Positions 18,915 to 25,967 of a DNA stretch of 64,000 bases are shown here, piece by piece. This DNA is from Novipirellula aureliae (GTDB taxonomy: Bacteria > Planctomycetota > Planctomycetia > Pirellulales > Pirellulaceae). The stretch's first letter is position 1, and every line of letters starts with the position of its first letter. The translations under genes and the position numbers were made by a program. The DNA lies in contig NZ_SJPY01000002.1 of assembly GCF_007860185.1 (NCBI RefSeq), forward strand, positions 124,001 through 188,000. Reading direction: 5' to 3'. The notes beneath the pieces are model-generated. The model searched no databases, was not told the DNA's origin, and was given only the letters and a program-made list of their open reading frames with translations.

Positions 18915-19181
18915 ATGCGTTTCGTATCGATTACCGCCGCCGTCACACGCTTCTTCGCAACCACCGAAGTACGTGAGAATATCGCTGCCGTTTCGTTTAC
19001 ATCTGCACGAATCCTCCATCAATGTGCGGAGTGGATGCATCGCCAGCTACCAAGCGAACCGATGCCGAGTTATTCGGGCTTACCCAATCCGTGCTGGATA
19101 GGCTTACCCGGTGACAACGGCAAACACGGCAGTCGCTTGGGGCAGCTATGGCGAAGTTCGTCGAATTGGGACAGAGCCTAA
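18915..19181 (+). CDS. Small protein of unknown function
   Basis: An 88-residue frame starting with ATG 18915, with a good GGGAGGA site at 18900-18906, 8 bases upstream. The N-terminal 30 residues (MRFVSITAAVTRFFATTEVR) are moderately hydrophobic but no clear signal peptide. The rest has no recognised motif. It could be a real orphan gene (good RBS, AT-rich leader) or a chance frame; homologues in related planctomycetes would decide. It is not in an operon. Confidence 0.4.
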   Translation: MRFVSITAAVTRFFATTEVRENIAAVSFTSARILHQCAEWMHRQLPSEPMPSYSGLPNPCWIGLPGDNGKHGSRLGQLWRSSSNWDRA

Positions 19182-19300
19182 GGCTCCGATCCTTTTAACG
19201 CCTGCAATCTTGATGCTCCTTTTTGATTCGGTTCGGAATCTAAACGTGTCAAACCCGCCCGGCGACGACTGAAAACGGCCCCCATTTGGCTTCGACTTTG

Positions 19301-19330
19301 TTTCGGTGCGTCAACCAGAACGCACCGAAA
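19301..19330. repeat. 10-bp perfect hairpin upstream of the sigma factor gene
   Basis: TTTCGGTGCG (19301-19310) and CGCACCGAAA (19321-19330) are perfect complements with a 10-base loop. The hairpin lies about 150 bp before the sigma-factor ATG and about 120 bp after the small gene. It could be a terminator without U-tract or a regulatory structure. The rest of 19182-19478 shows no gene. Confidence 0.55.
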
Positions 19331-19478
19331 GCTAGAGCGAAGCACCAAGGCCGCCGTTTTGCATCCGGCTAGCCAGTAAACCACGATCGAAATTGGTCGT
19401 TCGCTGCTGGTCAAGCCAAAACACGAATTGAATTCATCCTGCCCTTTTTTTGGGCAAGCATTCGGACAGGAACCGAGA

Positions 19479-20075
19479 ATGAACATGACGCAAGACAACA
19501 AGACGGAAGACTCATTGATCGCTCCCCAAACGGTGGCTCAATTGGTGGCCTTGGCACAATTGGGCGACCGGGAGGCATTTGGAGCTCTGTTTGAGCGATA
19601 CCGATCAGGGATCGTTGCGCTTGCGATGCGCCGCGTTCGAAATGCCGATGAAGCGGAAGAATTGGCTCAAGATGTTTTCATTCAAGCAATGCAAAAGATC
19701 AACCAATTGCGAGTCCCCGCAGCGTTCGGTGGTTGGCTGCGGCAAATCGTGCACCGTATGGCGATCAACCGTGCAACTCGATCCCGTCACGCGGTCGCAT
19801 GCGACCCCGAGACGCTTGAGGCAACCTGCTATGCGGTTGGGACACCCGATGCATTTGCCCAGGACCGCGAACAGGCCGAGGCCGTTCGCGACAGCATCGA
19901 CCGACTCGGATCACTCGATCAGCAAACGCTAACAGCGTTCTATTTGCATAGTAAATCGCTGATCGAGATGAGTGACGAATTCGACGCGCCAATCGGAACA
20001 ATCAAGCGTCGTTTGCACGTCGCTCGCAAGCGATTGCAAAAGGAAATGAAAGAAGACATGCTGCAAGCTGTCTAA
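19479..20075 (+). CDS. ECF-type sigma-70 factor
   Basis: A 198-residue group IV sigma factor. Region 2 is seen in DREAFGALFERYRSGIVALA and NADEAEELAQDVFIQA, and region 4 in IEMSDEFDAPIGTIKRRLHV (helix-turn-helix). Region 3 is absent as expected. Such sigma factors direct RNA polymerase to stress or envelope genes. ATG 19479 is used because ACAGG lies 8 bases upstream; an in-frame ATG at 19428 has no good site. There is no adjacent anti-sigma gene, so control may be post-translational by another locus or transcriptional. It is followed by the 70-bp tandem array. Confidence 0.88.
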   Translation: MNMTQDNKTEDSLIAPQTVAQLVALAQLGDREAFGALFERYRSGIVALAMRRVRNADEAEELAQDVFIQAMQKINQLRVPAAFGGWLRQIVHRMAINRATRSRHAVACDPETLEATCYAVGTPDAFAQDREQAEAVRDSIDRLGSLDQQTLTAFYLHSKSLIEMSDEFDAPIGTIKRRLHVARKRLQKEMKEDMLQAV

Positions 20076-20130
20076 CGGGACGCAAGCTTCTCGCTTGCGT
20101 CTTCTTCAAGCCTACCGCTTGATCTTAAGA

Positions 20131-20637
20131 GTGGCTGGGGCATCTTGCCCCAGTAAGCTGCGGCTGGAAGCCACAGCCACGAAATTCGATGGGATTTGCA
20201 CCCTACATCGCTTGGAGCCCCAGCAAGCTGCGGCTGGAAGCCACAGCCACGAAATCCGATGGGATTTGCACCCTACATCGCTTGGAGCCCCAGTAAGCTG
20301 CGGCTGGAAGCCACAGCCACGAAATTCGATGGGATTTGCACCCTACATCGCTTAGAGCCCCAGTAAGCTGCGGCTGGAAGCCACAGCCACGAAATCCGAT
20401 GCGATTTGCACCCTGCATCGCTTGGAGCCCCAGCAAGCTGCGGCTGGAAGCCACAGCCACGAAATTCGATGCGATTTGCACCCTGCATCGCTTGGAGCCC
20501 CAGTAAGCTGCGGCTGGAAGCCACAGCCACGAAATCCGATGCGATTTGCACCCTGCATCGCTTGGAGCCCCAGTAAGCTGCGGCTGGAAGCCACAGCCAC
20601 GAAAGATGCTTACCCTCATTCTTCGTGGTCACAAAGC
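20131..20637. repeat. 70-bp tandem array (seven units)
   Basis: The segment CGGCTGGAAGCCACAGCCAC recurs at 20161, 20231, 20301, 20371, 20441, 20511 and 20581, exactly every 70 bp. Units differ at a few positions (TTCGATGGG/TCCGATGCG, CTACATCG/CTGCATCG, CAGTAAG/CAGCAAG). The core forms an imperfect 9-bp stem around a GGA loop. Both ends of the array match the single-copy element at 4180-4306. It lies between the sigma gene and fabH (convergent). Minus-strand frames here are byproducts. Confidence 0.9.
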
Positions 20638-20638
20638 C

Positions 20639-21748
20639 CTACCATCTCAGCAGGGCCGTTCCCCAGGACAAACCGGCACCGAAGCCGCACAGTAGTACCA
20701 AGTCGCCCCGCTCGATTCGCCCCGCCTGCATCGCTTCATCGAGCACCAGCGGGATACTGGCGGCCGACGTGTTTCCATACCGATCCAAATTCATCAGCAC
20801 TTTCTCCGACGGCAGTTTGAGACCAGCGACTGCGGAATCAAGAATTCGCTCGTTCGCTTGGTGCATGACGACCAACTTCAAATCGTCGGCGCAAACGCCA
20901 GCATCCTCGAGCACCTGCTCGATACTCTCGTCAATCACGCGGACCGCCCATTTGAAAACACCACGGCCATCCATCGCCAGGTATTGTTCGCCTCTTGCGT
21001 ATGCCTCGGGGGTCAGCGGGCGTCGGGTTCCGCCCGCTGAAACTCTCAACATGTCGGCTCCCCAACCTTCGCTGCAAAGTTGGTAGGAGACAATTTCGGA
21101 TGCGTTGCCCTTTGCCAGGTTCGAGTCGGGGCCAGGCGACTTGGAGCTTGGCGTGATGATCACCGCACCAGCACCGTCACCGAAAAGCGGATAGGTTTTG
21201 ACGTCATTTGGATCGACCGAGCGACTCATTAAGTCCGTTCCGACGACCAGAGCACATTGGCTATTCCCGGCGGCGACAAATTGGCCAGCGGTCAAGAGTG
21301 CGTACATAAACCCGGCGCAAGCGGCATTCAAATCCATCGCTGGTGCGACGGCGCCGAGCCGATTCTGTAAGTAACACGCCGTCGATGGAGACGGGTAATC
21401 GGGAGTCATGGTGGCGACCAGAACCAAATCGACCTCGGCCGCTGTAGTTCCCGCCGATTGTAGACACTTGATTGCCGCTTCATAACACATGTCGCTGGTG
21501 AATTCGTCAGCTGCAGCATGCCGTCGCTCTTTGATCCCCGTTCGACGGACAATCCAATCGCTGTCGCAACCCAGCGCGGCTAGATCCTCATTGGTGACAA
21601 CTTTTGTGGGTACATACGAACCAATGCCAGCGATTTGAATTCCGCCAATTCTCCCCATCCGCCCGCGAGTCGAAAGGGCTTTTGCGGTAGAGAGAGAGTC
21701 CGTATCCGTCGATTTTGAAGGGTTTGATTTCAATTTGGGAACTGTCAT
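20639..21748 (-). CDS. fabH: 3-oxoacyl-ACP synthase III (FabH)
   Basis: The 369-residue product has the FabH catalytic triad: Cys144 in LNAACAGFM, His296 in VMHQANERI and Asn326 in YGNTSAAS. It condenses acetyl-CoA with malonyl-ACP to start fatty acid synthesis. Active-site spacing His-Asn is 30 as in the E. coli enzyme. The first 30 residues (LKSNPSKSTDTDSLSTAKAL) precede the conserved GIGSYVPTKVVTNEDL segment and are extra; an in-frame ATG at 21658 would give a usual-length protein, so the start is uncertain. It is monocistronic and converges on the 70-bp array. Confidence 0.93.
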   Translation of the reverse strand: MTVPKLKSNPSKSTDTDSLSTAKALSTRGRMGRIGGIQIAGIGSYVPTKVVTNEDLAALGCDSDWIVRRTGIKERRHAAADEFTSDMCYEAAIKCLQSAGTTAAEVDLVLVATMTPDYPSPSTACYLQNRLGAVAPAMDLNAACAGFMYALLTAGQFVAAGNSQCALVVGTDLMSRSVDPNDVKTYPLFGDGAGAVIITPSSKSPGPDSNLAKGNASEIVSYQLCSEGWGADMLRVSAGGTRRPLTPEAYARGEQYLAMDGRGVFKWAVRVIDESIEQVLEDAGVCADDLKLVVMHQANERILDSAVAGLKLPSEKVLMNLDRYGNTSAASIPLVLDEAMQAGRIERGDLVLLCGFGAGLSWGTALLRW

Positions 21749-22438
21749 TCAGAAGTCAAAATGGTTGATTCCCGCCATCGATCGTTGTCGAACAGGTTGT
21801 CAGACAGCGGGAAATTCATGTCTGGCCGCCGAGTATAGCTTTCCCATGCCCCCAGTGTTAGACGTGTTCCTTTCGACGTTTGCTGGCACCGTGTTTTGTT
21901 TGACCGTGTTTTGTTTGACCGTTGGAGTCTCCTGGAGAATATTTTTGCCCGAATCCCTCAACTTGACAGCCATCCAATGAGCCCAGCATTCGCGAGCATC
22001 CGTGTCATTGGTGGCAAAAAACAGGCAACTTTCAAAGCATGCTTCCTGGGTTCAAAACGCAATTCCCAGAAATCTGCCTTCCGGTCAACGCGGCCCTTCG
22101 CTTAGACTGCCCTCGGAAGCGACCGTTAAGGAACCTTCGGATGGAAGCCGAAGCTTAACGGCAAAATTGCATAAAAATGGACAGCGAGTGCTTTGTGCCA
22201 GATGAAACATTAGGGCGAGACCGGACGGCTCGCGGGCTGTCGATTTAATCGTTTAACGCTTAGCCGAAGGCGTCAGCTTTTCCATAAGCGATCGCCTATA
22301 GCTTGGCGTTAAACAATCAGTCGAGTCAAACCGATTAAATCGACAGCCCGCAAGCCCTCCGGTCCTCCGAAACCTAAAGTTCAATTGTGTTGAAGCACTC
22401 GCCTGAATCACTAACCCAAATTTCGGGAGCGGTACGGC
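21749..22438. other. Gene-free region with a palindromic element
   Basis: About 690 bp without a gene. It contains a 15-bp perfect tandem duplication (GTGTTTTGTTTGACC at 21891-21905 and 21906-21920) and copy A of the 118-bp palindromic element (22233-22350, listed separately). The stretch 22380-22438 just before the peptidase gene includes GGGAG (22426-22430), its probable RBS. Confidence 0.5.
22219..22364. repeat. Palindromic 118-bp element, copy A
   Basis: The core (22233-22350) is bounded by perfect 19-bp inverted repeats (CGGGCTGTCGATTTAATCG and its complement at 22332-22350), and the flanks GACCGGA (22219-22225) and TCCGGTC (22358-22364) extend the palindrome. Inside are GTTTAACGC/GCGTTAAAC arms and a palindrome centred on GCGATCGC. 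It is inverted relative to copies B and C at 62 kb and almost identical inside. Confidence 0.88.
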
Positions 22439-23572
22439 ATGGAAGCCGGATACTTGATGCGTCGTTTGTACGTCGCGGTAATCATAGTTGTCGCAGTCTT
22501 CGCGACGGCTAGCACTGGCGAGGCAGCCGACTATCGGACTCGCAATTTCCTCGTTCAAGCTCCTAACGCTCAATTGGCGCGGACCGTTGGTGATGCGGCG
22601 GAGCGATATCGCGACGATCTCTCACAATATTGGCTTGGCCGTCGATTGCCGCCATGGTCCTCGCCGTGTCCCGTCCGCGTGGTTGCTGGAAATTTACCGG
22701 CCCAAGGGGTCACGACCTACAATCGATCGCCGGTCCGCGATTTCCAAATGGAAGTCGTCGGCACCCCCGAACGGATTCTTGACAGCGTGCTGCCACACGA
22801 AGTCACGCACACGGTCCTGGCAACCCACTTTGGACGTCCATTACCGAGATGGGCTGACGAGGGTATCGCAACCACGGTCGAACACCCGTCGGAAAGACAG
22901 AAGCACGAACACAAACTACGTGAATTCTTGCGAACTCGTCGCGGAATCCCGATGAACAAACTGTTTCTGCTGACCGAATATCCGAGCGATGTGCTACCGA
23001 TGTACGCACAAGGCTATTCCGTCTGCAGCTTTCTGATCGAACAACGCGATCCCGAAACGTTTATCGCATTCTTGGAAGACTATATGAAACACCCCTCATG
23101 GACGTCGAATATCCAAAAGCACTACGGCTACGATTCCTTGGCCGAATTACAAGATTACTGGCTGAGTTGGGTAGCCGATGGCAGCGGACCGGTTGAAAAA
23201 TTCGCAAAAAACTCAGCTCTACCCACAAACTCGGTTCAGCCGCTACCGCAGGCTATCCGATCGAACCCCCAACCTGGTCGCCCGATTGGAAGTGTGGCAA
23301 GCAATGCCACAACTGCGACCGCGCCGGGATCGACCGCGCCGGGATCGACCGCGCCGGCAACGACTTTGGCATCGACCGAACCAGGTGGTTGGTACATGAG
23401 GCAAAAGAGAGAGGCTGGCAAACAACCTTCGAACGACAGAAAACCGGAAGCGATCGCCAGCGAGAGTTCAAATTCGCGATTGATGCCCCCTTCGGTGCGC
23501 AACAATCCACGCTACATGTCAGCCCAACCGCAACCCGAACAGGGTATGTCGCGGCCAAGTTCAATCTATTAG
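22439..23572 (+). CDS. Secreted gluzincin-type metallopeptidase-like protein
   Basis: A 377-residue protein with a signal peptide (LYVAVIIVVAVFATASTGEA, near residues 9-29) and a zinc-peptidase core: HEVTH at 120-124, and the third ligand Glu141 in RWADEGIATT, 17 residues after the second His, the peptidase MA (DUF1570-like) arrangement. The C-terminal part contains a short tandem APGSTAPGSTAPAT segment (23328-23365), then a polar tail. It is probably periplasmic and acts on an unknown peptide. ATG 22439 is chosen; ATG 22457 is possible. No inhibitor or partner gene is adjacent. Confidence 0.82.
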   Translation: MEAGYLMRRLYVAVIIVVAVFATASTGEAADYRTRNFLVQAPNAQLARTVGDAAERYRDDLSQYWLGRRLPPWSSPCPVRVVAGNLPAQGVTTYNRSPVRDFQMEVVGTPERILDSVLPHEVTHTVLATHFGRPLPRWADEGIATTVEHPSERQKHEHKLREFLRTRRGIPMNKLFLLTEYPSDVLPMYAQGYSVCSFLIEQRDPETFIAFLEDYMKHPSWTSNIQKHYGYDSLAELQDYWLSWVADGSGPVEKFAKNSALPTNSVQPLPQAIRSNPQPGRPIGSVASNATTATAPGSTAPGSTAPATTLASTEPGGWYMRQKREAGKQPSNDRKPEAIASESSNSRLMPPSVRNNPRYMSAQPQPEQGMSRPSSIY

Positions 23573-23703
23573 GACGCGATCCCATTCGATAATTTCCAGA
23601 ATCGATACGGGTCCCCAGGTTGGTTGGCTACCAGCGAGTGGCAAATCATGCTACGATCCCTCTTCAAAAGTCTCACTCGAAACAACTCAAGAGCATATAA
23701 AAC

Positions 23704-23802
23704 CATGGCTAAACCGCAGCACAAGTTAAAAAAGGCAAACCACGGGCAACGCCCGGCTAACGCGAAAGCCCGCAAAGCAAAACGCAAAAAGATCAAAACC
23801 TA
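23704..23802 (+). CDS. 32-residue highly basic protein
   Basis: A 32-codon frame (MAKPQHKLKKANHGQRPANA... ending AKRKKIKT). Over a third of the residues are Lys or Arg and the protein has no hydrophobic stretch, so it may bind nucleic acid or ribosomes. The frame is complete with ATG and TAG and the next gene (fabZ) starts 24 bp downstream, suggesting an operon. It is easily missed by gene finders because of its size. I believe similar short basic proteins are annotated in planctomycetes, but I cannot confirm it here. Confidence 0.6.
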
Positions 23803-23826
23803 GGCCTCTTTCGGTAAACTAAATCC

Positions 23827-24375
23827 GTGGCGAAAAGCGAATTCATTTTTGATCTCGATACGCTGGACTTCGATAATCCAATTGCGGATATCGAAACGAT
23901 TCACAAGCTGATTCCCCAGCGATACGAAATGGCTCAGGTGACCGCGATCCTCCGTGAGGATCTCGACCGATTGGCGTGCGCTGGCTACAAAGAAGTGACC
24001 GAGGATGAGTTTTGGGTTCGCGGCCACATGCCCGGAATGCCAATCATGCCTGGGGTGATTCAGCTAGAAGCGGTCGCCCAATTAGCCAGCTATTTTGCTC
24101 AAGCGCACGATTTGCTCGGAGCCGAAATGGTCGGTTTCGGTGGCCTTGATGAGGTCCGCTTCCGCGGTATCGTCAACCCCGGGGATCGCCTGATCCTAAT
24201 GATCGAACTGAAGAAAACTCGGCGAGGACGCATGATCGTCGCTAGTTTCCAAGGCGTTGTCGACGGCAAACTAGTCGTTGATGGAGTGCTGCGGGGCATC
24301 CCTATCCCAATCGAAATGGTCCAAGCGCAACGAAGCCGCGGCGATGAGGGCGGACGCAAAGCCTCCTCAACGTGA
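23827..24375 (+). CDS. fabZ: 3-hydroxyacyl-ACP dehydratase, FabZ type
   Basis: A 182-residue hot-dog protein. The FabZ active-site motif is GHMPGMPIMPGVIQLEAVAQ, giving His67 and Glu81, spaced 14 apart as in E. coli (His54/Glu68). FabZ dehydrates 3-hydroxyacyl-ACP in fatty acid elongation. The N-terminus starts with extra residues (MAKSEFIFDLDTLDFDNP), longer than usual. The start is GTG 23827. The gene is probably cotranscribed with the preceding 32-residue gene; the stop is directly adjacent to the stop of the convergent response-regulator gene. Several FabZ-like dehydratases may exist, so the exact substrate role is inference. Confidence 0.85.
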   Translation: MAKSEFIFDLDTLDFDNPIADIETIHKLIPQRYEMAQVTAILREDLDRLACAGYKEVTEDEFWVRGHMPGMPIMPGVIQLEAVAQLASYFAQAHDLLGAEMVGFGGLDEVRFRGIVNPGDRLILMIELKKTRRGRMIVASFQGVVDGKLVVDGVLRGIPIPIEMVQAQRSRGDEGGRKASST

Positions 24376-25293
24376 TCAACAAACCGATTCGACCATCGCG
24401 TGGTGCTGCTTGACCATCACCACTTCGGTGTAGTCACCGTTGAAAATCATTTCATCCATGAAGCTGGTAATGAGCATCATGCCGCGGCACTGCTCCAACT
24501 CAAAGGACTCGGCGGTTCCAGGAGCGGGATGAAACCGAGCGATTCGGCCCGGGCCGTCGTGAGCTACCGAAATTCGCGTATCGTCTTCTCCCACAGAGAC
24601 CTTCAGATGGACAAAACGCTTGCGATACGGATGCGTCTGAGCCAATTCGGTTAATTCTTGCCGACTGTCTCCCTTGCGATGAATCGCGTTGGCAATTCGC
24701 GGGTCTTCGTCTTGCAACTCGAGATTCCCGTAGCAGATCGAGTTGAACAACGCGCTAGCAACCGCCATTCCAATTCGAAGCCGGACATTGGCCGTCATTT
24801 TTCCCGCGGCAGACAAAGCCTCGATCACGAATCGCGATGCAGGGTTGATCGAATCTAACGAATTTCGCAACTTATAGTAGAACTCGGGCAGAACCAACTT
24901 GCCTGCCGACGAATGGTAGGATTGGTCGCTTTGTGAAAAACGCAGCGTTCGCCGGACCGCTGGGTTCAAGAGAACGTTTAGCGAGGCTTTGGGGACAAAG
25001 TTGACCGCTCCAAGCGCCAAGGCGTCGACTGCCAAATCTTCACTGCCCCGCGCTGTGACGACAATCGTAGGCAAGTCTGGATACCGATCAACGATCGTTC
25101 GGACCAACTCAAGCCCATTCATCTCAGGCATCCGCAAATCGGTGACAACCATGTCTGGCATCGCTTGCTCGACTTGCTCCAAACCTTCACGTCCATCCGC
25201 CGCCGCACGGACGCTATGCCCATCCGCCTCTAAAATCGATTGCATCAAAACCGAATGGGTGGGACTGTCTTCACAAAGCACAACGGAGGCCAT
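24376..25293 (-). CDS. Response regulator fused to an RsbW-like ATPase domain
   Basis: A 305-residue protein. Residues 3-120 are a receiver domain with phospho-acceptor Asp52 (VVTDLRMPEMNG), acidic pair Glu8-Asp9, Thr80 and Lys102 (FVPKASL). The second half has features of an RsbW/SpoIIAB-type HATPase domain: RISVAHDGPGRIARF, then RGMMLITSFMDEMIFNGDY. This design usually couples phosphorylation to partner switching. The start ATG 25293 has AAAGGAA 7 bases upstream. It converges with fabZ with no gap. Partners may include the STAS protein far upstream, which is inference. Confidence 0.85.
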   Translation of the reverse strand: MASVVLCEDSPTHSVLMQSILEADGHSVRAAADGREGLEQVEQAMPDMVVTDLRMPEMNGLELVRTIVDRYPDLPTIVVTARGSEDLAVDALALGAVNFVPKASLNVLLNPAVRRTLRFSQSDQSYHSSAGKLVLPEFYYKLRNSLDSINPASRFVIEALSAAGKMTANVRLRIGMAVASALFNSICYGNLELQDEDPRIANAIHRKGDSRQELTELAQTHPYRKRFVHLKVSVGEDDTRISVAHDGPGRIARFHPAPGTAESFELEQCRGMMLITSFMDEMIFNGDYTEVVMVKQHHAMVESVC

Positions 25294-25967
25294 AGAAAAA
25301 TTCCTTTGTAAAAAAACCAAAAGGGAAATCAGGCGGCCTAATGAACGAGATAAGCGTCGATGCCCAGCATTGTAACACATTTTCAGCTCAATCGGATCGC
25401 ATCAATCTTACGAATCACTCGCTTTGAGAGGACGAGTCAAGCCACCAAGTCCGAATCGGAGCCGTCGAAGCATTCCTCAAAAACCTGCCAATGCTTGCCC
25501 ATGTTTGGGAACTTTCCGTGCCGCAAAACATCCAAAGCCCTAGCGTCGTTGGCCCGTTTTGCCCTTTTTAGCGGTTTTATGTGCCAACGAGGTTAGCCGA
25601 TTGTGCGGAAGTTCCATTCTTGAAGTGATTGACCATGCGGGGGTGTGATCACACGAGTTTCTCATTTTGAGACTTCTCCGCATTGTCGTTACGACCATTC
25701 TGGGTTACCAGATTCATGGAACCACTTTCGTTGCGAATCCAATGATTTATTTGATGGCAGAAAAGCCGCAACTATACTTGGCGAGAGTGTTTGTATGAAT
25801 CCGTAAGCGTATCTCATACGCTGCAACCCTAGAATCGATCACAAACAACGTATTTTACCTATCTTTCGCATTTATTTGTGTGGATAGGCGCGTCCCCAAT
25901 CACATCCTCCTCACTGCTGCGTTTCAAACACGATTTGTCTGCTGGCATCCTTTGGAAGGTTCGGTCT
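25294..25967. promoter_or_regulatory. Upstream region of the giant-gene pair with palindromes
   Basis: The 670-bp region contains no convincing gene. Two perfect palindromes stand out: GTGTGATCACAC at 25643-25654 and AGCGTAT-CTC-ATACGCT at 25806-25822, plus a TCTCA-TTT-TGAGA stem between 25661 and 25673. They could be operators for the giant genes (and for the divergent response-regulator gene). The RBS GGAAGG at 25954-25959 lies 8 bases before the giant gene's ATG. Confidence 0.45.

Noticed and set aside
20131-20637. Possible CRISPR array or repeat-encoded protein (minus-strand frames of about 80-140 residues)
   Set aside because: Units are 70 bp with no unique spacers and nearly identical throughout; the frames come from the repeated sequence and have no RBS or plausible protein composition.
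25360-25596. Possible gene upstream of the giant pair
   Set aside because: No RBS, no recognisable domain, and it lies in the probable promoter region.
25643-25654. Classical CRP binding site
   Set aside because: The consensus needs a six-base spacer between TGTGA and TCACA; here they overlap with none, so only a palindrome is claimed.
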